DNA of 24,736 bases from CAZXVU01 sp964644465 (GTDB lineage: Bacteria > Chlamydiota > Chlamydiia > Chlamydiales > SM23-39): positions 1-24,736 of the forward strand of contig CAZXVU010000019.1 of assembly GCA_964644465.1 (NCBI GenBank). Direction: 5' to 3'. Shown here one piece after another: positions 7,769-15,272 of this stretch. The first letter of the stretch is position 1. Each line of letters opens with the position of its first letter. The position numbers and the translations under genes are program-made. The notes under the pieces were generated by a model. It saw nothing but the letters and a program-made list of their open reading frames with translations. It was not told the DNA's origin and searched no databases.

Positions 7769-8642
7769 GTTGCGCCAATTCATTGATGTATTGTTTTGCG
7801 AGATCATTGAACTTCGCCTGGTGTGAATTCAAAATGGAAACCACTTTCTCCTCAATGGGACTAGAAGGTTTGGTTTTTCCTTTTGCCATTGCGCTGAGTT
7901 CAGAAGCATCCCAGAATTGGGCCATGCGCTCATCGAAATTTTTTGACGCCATCTCAACTGTGTTTTTCAGAGAATCATCTTGGAAATTTTTAGAGGCTTC
8001 TACCATCCGCTCCATTTTTTCCATACGGAGAGCGTATTGTTTTTCTTTCCGATCAGAGATCGATTTCCCATCAATGACAGGCATATCGAGATGGATCATT
8101 TTATATTCGTATTCTAGATCGAGATCGATGAGGAGGTTTTCATCTTCATTTTTGCCGCTGCCTGGCGTCATGTAACGATATTCAGTGAGTTGGGCAAGGG
8201 CTTTTTCCTGCTCTTGAGTCGAAGGATTTGTCGCAGCGCGTTTTACTTTGTCGATAAAAGTAGAGGATTTTTCATTGGTAATAGCATCTAATAACTGCTC
8301 GTTCTTTTCTTTTTGAAGCTGGGCGGCTAATTCATTCCATTTTTGCTGGTCGTCGAGGGCAGGAGTTACAGTGGTGCGGATGTCGGCCAAACCTTTCAAA
8401 CGGTTTTCATCTTTTACTTGTTTGTAGGACTGATCCATTTCTTTCAAAAAATCATCATATTGTCCGTCTTCGTAAGCGAGACGGATCATCCCGATGGTAT
8501 CCGTTCCTAATTGGATTTCAGCCTGTTCTGTTTGGGTCTGTAGATTTTCTTGCGCGGCGATTGGGGAAGCGGCGCAAATAATTGCTGCTAAAACTGTAGA
8601 GAGCATATACATAATAACCCCTTTATTTTTGGGGGTTATCAT
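7752..8642 (-). CDS. Exported hypothetical protein
   Basis: 296 residues from ATG 8642, which has GGA 7 nt upstream. This start gives a signal peptide with a positive n-region (MITPKNKGVIMYML) and hydrophobic core up to about SPIAA-QEN; an alternative ATG at 8612 gives a signal peptide without charges. The mature part is highly charged and mainly helical (many Glu, Lys, Gln, Asp), with no domain I recognise. Likely periplasmic or secreted. It is the first gene of a two-gene unit with the lipoprotein gene, suggesting a shared envelope function. An inverted repeat covers codons 2-10. Confidence 0.83.
   Translation of the reverse strand: MITPKNKGVIMYMLSTVLAAIICAASPIAAQENLQTQTEQAEIQLGTDTIGMIRLAYEDGQYDDFLKEMDQSYKQVKDENRLKGLADIRTTVTPALDDQQKWNELAAQLQKEKNEQLLDAITNEKSSTFIDKVKRAATNPSTQEQEKALAQLTEYRYMTPGSGKNEDENLLIDLDLEYEYKMIHLDMPVIDGKSISDRKEKQYALRMEKMERMVEASKNFQDDSLKNTVEMASKNFDERMAQFWDASELSAMAKGKTKPSSPIEEKVVSILNSHQAKFNDLAKQYINELAQHEAKK
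8614..8639 (-). promoter_or_regulatory. Hairpin at the start of the exported-protein gene
   Basis: ATAACCCC (8614-8621) and GGGGTTAT (8632-8639) are perfectly complementary over 8 bp, with a 10-nt T-rich loop on the plus strand. On the mRNA the stem begins directly after ATG 8642 and buries AAAGGGG, which would be the Shine-Dalgarno for the alternative ATG 8612. It could control translation or bind a dimeric regulator. Confidence 0.45.
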
Positions 8643-8700
8643 AATACATTCCAAAATAAACAAAAATATAATTAATTAATTTAAACTGTAATAATTGTTA

Positions 8701-9720
8701 TTAATGATAATAACTAAAAGCGAAGACTCCGGTTTCGAATTGAACAGCTTTACGACCGCCTATTGTAAACCAAGGGCCGAAGACGATTCCAATATTTGCA
8801 CTCCAGTTATATTCAATGCCTGGAGCCAGTGCAAATTGGACAGCAGAACCAGTTCCAACAGAAGCAGGGAGGCCATTTGCAGCTCTTCCGGGATGCCCTA
8901 CAAAACGTCCCCTTCCAGACCAACTTCCTACAATATCAAGGCAGGCAACCCAATTGAGATTGAAGGTGTATTCCATTCCCAAGTCAACCTGAAAATTTTG
9001 CGCTGGATATACTTTTCCATGAGTTCCGAATCCTCCGCCGTAATTGTTGAATCCTTTTACCCGGACTGGAGCTGGAAGGCTATATTGAATGCTCAATCGA
9101 GTATCAAAAAAATGTTGTCCCGTAATATGGACGATTTGTCCCCAAACAAGGCCGAAAGTCGTTATCCAAGATCCTACGCCTCCATCATCCGTCCCTAGTT
9201 TTTTAGGGTTGAGATTCCGGTATTTTCCTAACGGAAGATTTTCTTTCAAAACCAGCTTTAGGGCCGTATACCAAGAAGTGGGTTTTTTCCCTCCTCCTCT
9301 ATAAAGTTGGATATCGAATCCAACCACCATATCGCCAAGAGCCCAACTTGAAGCGCCTTTAGTCACATTATAATAAAGCGTTGGATTGAATTGAAAATCG
9401 AGCCAGCTAAGCAACCCGAATTGAAGGGTGGGCTGGGTATAAATATTCCATAGAGTTCGTGTCTCTACGACTTCCCAATCTTGATTGTATACTCCCGTAT
9501 TCGCAGCAGCATAGACGTAGGGTTCAATATAGAAATGTTTTGGAGGAATTGTAGTTCCTGATGGCGCCAAAAGGGGGCCCGTTAACCAAGGAGCTTTGAT
9601 TTTTGATGCTTCAGCAATGTGCGGTGGTTCTGGAGGACGTTGTATAATGGCTTTATCGGCATGTGCAAAAAAAGGAAAACATAAGAGAGCTAATAGAAAA
9701 AAATTTTTACCTGCAGCCAT
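8701..9720 (-). CDS. Putative outer-membrane beta-barrel protein
   Basis: 339 residues. Signal peptide MAAGKNFFLLALLCFPFFAHA, then a Pro-rich stretch (IIQRPPEPPHIAEA) and a long series of alternating-hydrophobicity strands rich in Trp, Tyr, Phe and Gly (for example HFYIEPYVYAAANTGVY, WLDFQFNPTLYYNVT, SWYTALKLVLKENLPLGKY). The chain ends FAFSYYH, close to the aromatic C-terminal signal for barrel insertion. The pattern resembles 'MetA-pathway'/transporter-like barrels, but I cannot name a substrate. GAGGG lies upstream of the ATG. A promoter candidate TTGAAA-17-TACATT (complement of 9752-9757 and 9729-9734) would start transcription almost at the ATG. The stop codon sits inside an AT-rich 7-bp hairpin (8695-8712 region). 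Confidence 0.82.
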   Translation of the reverse strand: MAAGKNFFLLALLCFPFFAHADKAIIQRPPEPPHIAEASKIKAPWLTGPLLAPSGTTIPPKHFYIEPYVYAAANTGVYNQDWEVVETRTLWNIYTQPTLQFGLLSWLDFQFNPTLYYNVTKGASSWALGDMVVGFDIQLYRGGGKKPTSWYTALKLVLKENLPLGKYRNLNPKKLGTDDGGVGSWITTFGLVWGQIVHITGQHFFDTRLSIQYSLPAPVRVKGFNNYGGGFGTHGKVYPAQNFQVDLGMEYTFNLNWVACLDIVGSWSGRGRFVGHPGRAANGLPASVGTGSAVQFALAPGIEYNWSANIGIVFGPWFTIGGRKAVQFETGVFAFSYYH

Positions 9721-9799
9721 AAGCCCTCAATGTAAATGAGGCCTGCTCCTATTTCAACATTTCTTTTCAAAAAATAGCTCCTTCGAAGACAATGATTGG

Positions 9800-10240
9800 A
9801 TGCGCCTTTTATACTTCCTTAGTTTTTTCTTCTTTGTGTCCGCATTTGGCATTGAGAAAGCACAAATCGAGATTGGCGGTCAAAAACTAACTGTTGAAAT
9901 TGCCAATACTGATAAGAGCCGATCACAAGGCTTGATGGGAAGAACAAACTTGAATGAAGGCGAGGGAATGCTGTTTGTCTTTGAGAGGCCTGAAGTACTC
10001 GCTTTCTGGATGAAAAACACCAGGATTCCCCTCTCCGTCGCCTTTTTCGATGAGAACTTTGTATTGATCAATAGCTGGGATATGGAACCTCAGCCGAAAA
10101 GAGCAGACTGGTACCCTCATTATCTCAGTAATAAGCCAGCTCTATACGCCCTCGAGGTACCTAAAGGGTGGTTCAATAAAAATAAGATCCGTCAAGGGAT
10201 GAAATTTTCTTTTCTCGATCGCCCCATTTCAGTAAAATGA
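9800..10240 (+). CDS. DUF192 family exported protein
   Basis: 146 residues. Signal peptide MRLLYFLSFFFFVSAFG, then a single DUF192 domain with its recognisable core: SRSQGLMGRTNLNEGEGMLFVF, LAFWMKNTRIPLSVAFFDE and a C-terminal ALEVPKGWFNKNKIRQGMKF. The family is widespread, small and of unknown biochemical function, often periplasmic. The Shine-Dalgarno before ATG 9800 is weak. The symporter gene follows 17 nt after the stop, so the two are probably co-transcribed. Divergent from the barrel protein gene. Confidence 0.92.
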   Translation: MRLLYFLSFFFFVSAFGIEKAQIEIGGQKLTVEIANTDKSRSQGLMGRTNLNEGEGMLFVFERPEVLAFWMKNTRIPLSVAFFDENFVLINSWDMEPQPKRADWYPHYLSNKPALYALEVPKGWFNKNKIRQGMKFSFLDRPISVK

Positions 10241-10257
10241 ATAGCTTTGGAGTACCA

Positions 10258-11538
10258 ATGCAGAAAAAACATAAACGCCCTTGGGGAGTTTTTATAGCAA
10301 TTATCCTAGCGATCTTTTTTGGATCGTGGGTAGGAAAAGAAGCTGGGCTATTCGGAATTACTTTCTACGGAATTGTCGACGTTGTAGGCACGATTTTTCT
10401 CAATGCCTTGACCCTTGTCGTCGTTCCCCTGGTTTCCTCATCGATCATATCGGGGATTTCTCGGATCGGTGGAGATGGAGCATTCGGGCGCCTCGGCGGG
10501 AAGATGTTCAGTTTCTATATCGGAACTAGCATATTGGCCATTCTCATTGGACTTCTATTCGTCAACATCATCCATCCTGGATCCACCAGCATAGCTCCTC
10601 CTGCCACTGAAATGGAGATGACCAAGCTGACCAATCTTCAGGAGCAATTGTCCAATAACCAGGGCAAAACTTTTATTAACTTCCTCCTGCAAATCATCCC
10701 ATCCAACGTCGTTGACGCTTTTGGCCATGGACAGATGCTCGGCCTCATCTTCTTCAGCCTTTTATTCGGCTACGCTTTATCGAAGATCGAATCTCATTCT
10801 TCTTCAGTCCTGCAAGGATTTTTCCAGGGTCTTTTTCAGACGATGATCCAAATGACCCACATCATCATGAAATTCTTGCCGTTCGGGGTCTTCTGCCTTG
10901 TCTCAAAAGTGTTTATGACAACAGGGATCAGGTCCCTCAGCTCTGTCGCTCTCTTTTTCCTGACGGTGCTGCTCGGGCTTGCTGTGTTTATGTTCATCGC
11001 CCTGCCTCTATTGCTGAAGTTTGTCGCAGGGGTCAAGCCAATACGCCATTTTAAAGCGATGAGCCCAGCGCTCATTACAGCCTTCTCTACAAGTTCTTCT
11101 TCCGCTACCCTTCCAATTACAATAGATTGCGTGGAAAAACGGGCGGGAGTGTCTAACAAGATATGCAGCTTAGTCGTGCCATTGGGAACCTCGATCAATA
11201 TGTCGGGTTCCGCCCTCTATGAATGCGTGGCTGCGATGTTCGTCGCCCAAGCATATGGAATCGATCTCACCTTTACGACGCAATTTCTTGTGGTCCTGAT
11301 GGCCCTCGTCACATCGATCGGCGTAGCGGGCATTCCTTCGGCAAGCCTGGTCGCAATCATTGTGATCTTGAAAGTGATCGGCCTTCCCCCAGAAGGAATT
11401 GGCCTATTCATTGCTGTCGATAGGCTTCTCGATATGTGCCGCACGACTGTAAACGTCTTTAGCGATAGCTGCTGCGCTATTCTCGTCGCAAAAAGCGAAG
11501 GGGAGAAAAACGTCCTTCAACAAGATGTTTTCGAGTAA
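10258..11538 (+). CDS. Dicarboxylate/amino acid:cation symporter (DAACS/SDF family)
   Basis: 426 residues, polytopic inner-membrane carrier importing acidic amino acids or C4-dicarboxylates with Na+ or H+. Visible family elements are the serine-rich re-entrant hairpin SSSSATLPIT (HP1), PLGTSINMSGSALYECVAA (TM7), GVAGIPSASLVA (HP2) and DRLLDMCRTTVNVFSD (TM8), whose Arg binds the substrate carboxylate. The TM7 motif normally reads NMDGTA; here the cation-binding Asp is Ser. GGAG 5 nt before ATG 10258 decides the start over an in-frame ATG at 10237 that overlaps the DUF192 stop. It would supply organic acids from the host cell. Substrate is not decidable from sequence. Confidence 0.93.
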   Translation: MQKKHKRPWGVFIAIILAIFFGSWVGKEAGLFGITFYGIVDVVGTIFLNALTLVVVPLVSSSIISGISRIGGDGAFGRLGGKMFSFYIGTSILAILIGLLFVNIIHPGSTSIAPPATEMEMTKLTNLQEQLSNNQGKTFINFLLQIIPSNVVDAFGHGQMLGLIFFSLLFGYALSKIESHSSSVLQGFFQGLFQTMIQMTHIIMKFLPFGVFCLVSKVFMTTGIRSLSSVALFFLTVLLGLAVFMFIALPLLLKFVAGVKPIRHFKAMSPALITAFSTSSSSATLPITIDCVEKRAGVSNKICSLVVPLGTSINMSGSALYECVAAMFVAQAYGIDLTFTTQFLVVLMALVTSIGVAGIPSASLVAIIVILKVIGLPPEGIGLFIAVDRLLDMCRTTVNVFSDSCCAILVAKSEGEKNVLQQDVFE

Positions 11539-11545
11539 AATTTTT

Positions 11546-11575
11546 TTGCATCTAATGCATTCGCTTTGCTACATT
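11546..11575 (+). promoter_or_regulatory. Probable promoter of the cold-shock gene
   Basis: TTGCAT (11546-11551), 18-nt spacer, TACATT (11570-11575), just after the symporter stop. Predicted start is near 11582, giving a short leader of about 13 nt with the GAGGG Shine-Dalgarno. The long 5' UTR typical of E. coli cspA is absent. Confidence 0.5.
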
Positions 11576-11594
11576 GCGATTTAGTAGAGGGTGT

Positions 11595-11798
11595 ATGGCA
11601 TTCGGCACAGTCAAGTGGTTCGATAAGAACAAAGGCTTCGGCTTCATCGCCCCTGACGATGGAGGCAGAGATGTCTACGTCCAAGTGACTAACGTTGAAA
11701 CGCCTGACGCTTCTCTCTCAGATGGCCAACGGGTCGAATTCGAAATGGGCATGGGCAGAAAAGGCCCAGAAGCCCTGCGTGTAAAGCTTGCTTCTTAA
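11595..11798 (+). CDS. Cold-shock domain protein (CspA family)
   Basis: 67 residues, single OB-fold that binds single-stranded RNA and DNA and acts as RNA chaperone. MAFGTVKWFDKNKGFGFIAPDD contains the RNP1 motif KGFGFI. The RNP2 position reads DVYVQVT instead of the usual DVFVHFS, so the His and the second aromatic of the binding face are replaced. ATG 11595 follows AGAGGG by 4 nt; an upstream in-frame start lies in the promoter and is rejected. Monocistronic. Confidence 0.94.
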   Translation: MAFGTVKWFDKNKGFGFIAPDDGGRDVYVQVTNVETPDASLSDGQRVEFEMGMGRKGPEALRVKLAS

Positions 11799-11807
11799 TT
11801 AATTCTT

Positions 11808-11840
11808 GTAATTGATATTAATTACCAACAAATCGATACT
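11808..11840 (+). promoter_or_regulatory. Promoter with overlapping inverted repeat, upstream of Inc-like gene
   Basis: TTGATA (11812-11817), 17-nt spacer, GATACT (11835-11840); expected start about 11847. A perfect inverted repeat GTAATT-6-AATTAC (11808-11825) covers the -35 box, a typical place for a repressor site. The surrounding sequence is AT-rich. Confidence 0.45.
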
Positions 11841-11873
11841 GTTCGCGAAATTAACTAACTATTGTTTGTATTT

Positions 11874-12224
11874 ATGGCACTTGTTGCACAACCAGCGGAA
11901 CCAACCCGCGTTATCTATCTTGTCGAAAGACAACCACCAGCACCCACTCCTGCGAAAGCGGAAGCACCATCCAGCATGGAAAAAGTAAAAATGATTGTTG
12001 GCAAAGTCCTTTTTGCCTTGAGCATCATCCTTCTAGCCGCAGCTGTGTTCACTCTAGCAGGGCATGTAATTGGATTTCTTGCGATCGGCGCCGCGACAGC
12101 GGAATTGCTTTTCACAAGCAGTATCGTCGGCCTCATTGGCGGATACTATCTTGCGAATCCTGCGAAAGGCGGAAAGCCTGAAGGCGGCGAGCTCGCTATC
12201 GGTCCCGTCTCCGTCTACGTCTAA
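11874..12224 (+). CDS. Small Inc-like bilobed membrane protein
   Basis: 116 residues. A Pro/Ala-rich hydrophilic N-terminus (about 1-37) is followed by two long hydrophobic segments (about 40-62 and 66-93) with a very short turn containing GH, then a short Gly-rich tail ending GPVSVYV. There is no cleavable signal peptide. This bilobed profile is the defining feature of chlamydial inclusion membrane proteins, which are exported by the type III system and inserted in the vacuole membrane. The ATG at 11874 is preferred over an upstream TTG; neither has a Shine-Dalgarno. No domain recognised. Convergent with the DUF155 gene 28 nt away. Confidence 0.8.
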   Translation: MALVAQPAEPTRVIYLVERQPPAPTPAKAEAPSSMEKVKMIVGKVLFALSIILLAAAVFTLAGHVIGFLAIGAATAELLFTSSIVGLIGGYYLANPAKGGKPEGGELAIGPVSVYV

Positions 12225-12252
12225 TAAGAAGTGTTCTCTGTGGTGGATCTTT

Positions 12253-13041
12253 TTAAATCAGATGAAAGAGGTCTCTTAAAAGAGCCAGCACGACTTCGAT
12301 GACGATCAAGATGATGATGGTCATTTCGAGTCTGGATGATTGCTGGTGGTTGAGCTCATTTCCTAGGATTTCGAACAATTCATGAAGAAGATTCAAGCGG
12401 CGATTTAAGAGCTCTCCCCTTTTATTCACATCGAGGTAATGGATCATTCTTCTATAGAATGCCTCCAATTCAGAATGCTCCCAGAAAAATTCTGGCGTGT
12501 CGATGATCTCAGTGTGGAGGTTGATATAGTTGCGCTCCAAGAAGATCTCCCCCATTTTGCGGGAGGTCTCGCGTCTGGAAAGAGGGATTTTTCCTTTGGT
12601 GGCCAGCTCTCGCGGCAAATGCTTGCTGTGCTCGATGGTGCGGGAGATCGTCTCTTCAAAAACGGTCAGTTTGACCGATTGTCCAATGGCATAAGAAATG
12701 GCCAATTTTGAGAGGGTATCTTTTTTCTGGAGGATGATCTCATCCTCTTCGATTTTCATTTTGTCGCCATAGGCAAAACTGAACTCATCGATCTCGATCT
12801 TGCTGAGCGGCTCCCGTTCGAATTTTCTCAAGTTCGAAAGGAGATTCTTCTCCTCTTCTTCTGTAAATCCCCAAAAGAGAACAACTCCAAAAGGAAAGTA
12901 AAAAATATCGCGCTTGTTGCCGTCCTTCGGCTGAGTATGGATCACATCGCGGAAAAGCTGAGATGTCCCGCTCACCTGTAAAAATTGAAACAGGCGTGGG
13001 ATATCATAACTGGAAGCAGTGCAGTAGCCGGTACATCTCAT
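12253..13041 (-). CDS. DUF155 (RMD1/Sif2) family protein
   Basis: 262 residues from ATG 13041 (MRCTGYCTASSYDIPRLFQF). The body matches the DUF155/RMD1 family: FYFPFGVVLFWGFTEEEEKNLL, SFAYGDKMKIEEDEIIL, KLAISYAIGQSVKLTVFE, FFWEHSELEAFYRRMIHYLDV, and a C-terminal membrane anchor (MTIIILIVIEVVLALLRDLF). Mitochondrial relatives are inner-membrane proteins that support mitochondrial translation or respiration; the bacterial role is unknown. The frame is open 12 more codons upstream to a TTG. Upstream sequence contains the divergent promoter of the HEXXGH gene. Confidence 0.88.
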   Translation of the reverse strand: MRCTGYCTASSYDIPRLFQFLQVSGTSQLFRDVIHTQPKDGNKRDIFYFPFGVVLFWGFTEEEEKNLLSNLRKFEREPLSKIEIDEFSFAYGDKMKIEEDEIILQKKDTLSKLAISYAIGQSVKLTVFEETISRTIEHSKHLPRELATKGKIPLSRRETSRKMGEIFLERNYINLHTEIIDTPEFFWEHSELEAFYRRMIHYLDVNKRGELLNRRLNLLHELFEILGNELNHQQSSRLEMTIIILIVIEVVLALLRDLFHLI

Positions 13042-13055
13042 ACGATTAGTGATAC

Positions 13056-13084
13056 TTGATTCTGGGATCTTTTGCAAGTATAGT
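13056..13084 (+). promoter_or_regulatory. Strong promoter giving a probable leaderless mRNA
   Basis: TTGATT (13056-13061), 17-nt spacer, TATAGT (13079-13084). The expected start, 6-8 nt after the -10, is 13091-13092, at the ATG of the downstream gene (13092). No room is left for a Shine-Dalgarno in the transcript. Confidence 0.6.
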
Positions 13085-13091
13085 GACCAGG

Positions 13092-14405
13092 ATGAAACGA
13101 CTCTTCCTTTTCTTATTTCCCTGCTGTGTTTTTGCCCAAATCCGCATCGATGTTCCGATGACCTTTTATTGCCCGCCTGAAATTCCCAAACCGGAGCTTG
13201 CCCCTGCTACTTATGAAATTTGCTGGGATATCGATTTTTCTCCTTATTCCGGCGGACAAGATCTCCTTTTCGGGACACGGCTTGTAGAAAAAATCGAAAC
13301 ATGGATCTTCGGCAAAAGTCCTGTCATTACCTCGAAGACAATGTATGCGCGGACCTGGCGCTTGAGCGAATTGCTGATGTTCTGGATGCCCGTCAATTAT
13401 TTGGCGGTTGTCACCCAGCATGAGGTTTTTGGACATGGATACCGGATCCGCGATATCAATGAGGGGCGCGTTAAAGTCACCGGCTATTTTATCAATGTAC
13501 CCCCGCCTTATGGCGAAGGAGGCGGAGCGACCTCCTATAAAATGAGCAGCAGACTGACCACGACGCAAGATTCCTGCATTGCGATGGCAGGAGTCGAGTC
13601 GACGGCTATTCTGGCGCTGCTGACTAAGTTCAAATGGCTCGAATCGGGACGCGTCGATCCAAGACAGACTATTTTGTATCTTCTCTCCCAGCACGATTTA
13701 AATCTCTATATCGGCTCTCTCAAAACGCAAGGAGATCTCGATGGACACGATATCCAAGGCTATATTAAAGCGGTCAATTACACATATCCCGACAACCTCT
13801 TAAGCGGAGCGAGACTCCGCTCCCTTTCATGGATTAACCTTGCCGACGCATTTACCTTTTATTCGATTTTTGCATGGTTCCACTATCTTTCCTCAGGTAA
13901 GGAAACGAAAATTCCGATGATCGCCTCTTGCTATCTTCCCGGCGTCCGTCTTGGTCTAACGCCTTTTGGCCCTGAGGTGTTTTTAGAAAACTTCTTCAGA
14001 TTTCATGAAGAGCCCTATTATGGCTATATTAAAGGGGGCCATCATGCGAAGAATCAATATTACGGATTAGGATTTTATGCGCCCCGAATCTGGACAGTGA
14101 AACGATGGTCCTTCGGAGCGCGGGTCGATCTATGGCGCCAGCCTAAACTTCTCTTGCAAGAAGGAGCTGTGCCTATCTCTGAAATCAATTTCCATGTGAA
14201 GCCTTCTCTGGCCGATCCTCTTTATCCCTCATCAGAGCGGCATGAAGTCAGATATGGAGGAGCGGGATCGCTGATCGTCTATTTTCAAGGGAATTGCTGG
14301 TGCGGGTATGAAGTGGAAGCGGGCTATAAGGCGCAAGGTTTCCTTCCAGGCTATTCCCTGCGCGCTTTTCCGACTGTGCGACTAGCGTTTGCTCTCGTTT
14401 TCTAA
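13092..14405 (+). CDS. Exported protein with HEXXGH metalloprotease-like motif and barrel-like C-terminus
   Basis: 437 residues. Signal peptide MKRLFLFLFPCCVFAQ. In a hydrophobic helix-like context (LLMFWMPVNYLAVVTQHEVFGHGYRIR) residues 110-115 read HEVFGH, the HEXXGH form of a zinc site as known in M49 dipeptidyl peptidase III. A candidate third ligand is Glu169 in AMAGVESTA. The protein is far shorter than M49 enzymes and shows no other M49 motif, so it is not that family. From about residue 290 the chain alternates like beta-strands (YYGLGFYAPRIW, WSFGARVDLW, GSLIVYFQGNCWCGYEVEAGY) and ends RLAFALVF, a C-terminal Phe typical of outer-membrane barrels. Possible role: an outer-membrane-linked metalloprotease; a purely structural role is the alternative. 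ATG 13092 lacks a Shine-Dalgarno. Confidence 0.82.
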   Translation: MKRLFLFLFPCCVFAQIRIDVPMTFYCPPEIPKPELAPATYEICWDIDFSPYSGGQDLLFGTRLVEKIETWIFGKSPVITSKTMYARTWRLSELLMFWMPVNYLAVVTQHEVFGHGYRIRDINEGRVKVTGYFINVPPPYGEGGGATSYKMSSRLTTTQDSCIAMAGVESTAILALLTKFKWLESGRVDPRQTILYLLSQHDLNLYIGSLKTQGDLDGHDIQGYIKAVNYTYPDNLLSGARLRSLSWINLADAFTFYSIFAWFHYLSSGKETKIPMIASCYLPGVRLGLTPFGPEVFLENFFRFHEEPYYGYIKGGHHAKNQYYGLGFYAPRIWTVKRWSFGARVDLWRQPKLLLQEGAVPISEINFHVKPSLADPLYPSSERHEVRYGGAGSLIVYFQGNCWCGYEVEAGYKAQGFLPGYSLRAFPTVRLAFALVF

Positions 14406-14768
14406 TTGTCTGACGATTGCTTTTAAGACGAGGCCGATATTTTTTTGGATTTTGTTTCCAAGCATCCAACGCACTGGCCAGGCAAAGAACCCTTTGATTT
14501 GCACAAAATAAGTGATCTCGGACCCTTTCTTGATGGGCTTAACTGAGTGGGTAAAAATCAACCGGACGAAAAGCGTCTTCCAAAGGATCGAAAAACTCTC
14601 CCCTTTTTTCACGTCGAGGATTTTGTAGCGGAACTTGCTTTTTCCTTCCGCCTTTGAAAGCCCTTTCTGTCCAGCTTCAATCCCCTTCTGCCCATTCTTT
14701 TCATGAGCTTTTTCCCAAGCGTTCCAAACTTCTTCCGGAGGGACGCGCGCTTCAAGAGTCTCTTTCAT
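14382..14768 (-). CDS. SRPBCC (START/polyketide cyclase-like) domain protein
   Basis: 128 residues, no signal peptide. Opens MKETLEARVPPEEVWNAWEKAH, the strand-helix entry typical of the SRPBCC fold, followed by the antiparallel sheet (KFRYKILDVKKGESFSILW, RLIFTHSVKPIKKGSEITYFVQIKG) and the long C-terminal helix (IGLVLKAIVRQLENESK). These domains bind hydrophobic ligands in a deep pocket; the ligand here is unknown. AAGGA lies 6 nt before ATG 14768. The 3' end overlaps the HEXXGH gene by 24 bp. Divergent from msrB with only 29 nt between the start codons. Confidence 0.75.
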   Translation of the reverse strand: MKETLEARVPPEEVWNAWEKAHEKNGQKGIEAGQKGLSKAEGKSKFRYKILDVKKGESFSILWKTLFVRLIFTHSVKPIKKGSEITYFVQIKGFFAWPVRWMLGNKIQKNIGLVLKAIVRQLENESKR

Positions 14769-14797
14769 TGTTAATCCTTATTCAATATAACAAAATT

Positions 14798-15241
14798 ATG
14801 GCATTTAAACCATTTTGCATAGCCTTTTTGCTTTTGACCGCTCAAGAATGGAATGGAGACAAACTCGTCCGCTCTGAAAAAGAATGGCAGGAAAAGCTGG
14901 GCGACGCACGCTATTTTGTGATGCGAAAAAAAGGAACGGAGAGAGCGTTTTCGGCAAAAATCCTTTTTTCCACTGCAGAAGGCGCATATCTTTGCGCAGC
15001 TTGCGAGCTTCCCCTTTTCTCCTCAAAAAATAAATACAACTCTGGCAGCGGATGGCCTAGTTTTACTCAGCCCATCTATCCAAAAAATGTTTACTATCTT
15101 CCCGATCCGAATACCATTGTCCAGCGCTATGAAGTCCTCTGCAGAAGATGTGACTCCCATTTAGGCCATGTCTTCCATGACGGCCCCCCTCCAAAGCAGC
15201 TTCGATATTGCATCAATTCGGTCGCTTTAATATTAAGATAA
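14798..15241 (+). CDS. msrB: Peptide methionine-(R)-S-oxide reductase, exported
   Basis: 147 residues. Reduces the R-epimer of methionine sulfoxide in oxidised proteins. It retains both zinc-binding CxxC pairs (CAAC and CRRC), the SGSGWPSF loop, HLGHVFHDGPPP and the catalytic Cys in RYCINS. The N-terminus MAFKPFCIAFLLLTAQEW looks like a short signal peptide or anchor, so the enzyme probably works in the periplasm or envelope, unlike most cytosolic MsrB. ATG 14798 is chosen because the domain begins soon after; the longer open frame upstream overlaps the divergent gene. The -10-like TATAAC (14786-14791) lies 6 nt before the ATG, again suggesting a leaderless message. Confidence 0.93.
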   Translation: MAFKPFCIAFLLLTAQEWNGDKLVRSEKEWQEKLGDARYFVMRKKGTERAFSAKILFSTAEGAYLCAACELPLFSSKNKYNSGSGWPSFTQPIYPKNVYYLPDPNTIVQRYEVLCRRCDSHLGHVFHDGPPPKQLRYCINSVALILR

Positions 15242-15272
15242 GGTGTATCCTTCTTTTAAAGAGAGGCATCCT

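Noticed and set aside
8695..8712. Intrinsic terminator over the stop codon of the barrel protein gene
   Set aside because: The 7-bp stem is entirely AT except its ends and is not followed by a T-run on the minus strand.
13113..13694. 193-codon minus-strand frame
   Set aside because: Shadow of the signal-peptide-bearing HEXXGH gene on the plus strand; no start context.
13092..14405. Assignment to peptidase family M49 (dipeptidyl peptidase III)
   Set aside because: Only the HEXXGH pattern is shared; size, second motif and exported barrel-like end do not fit.
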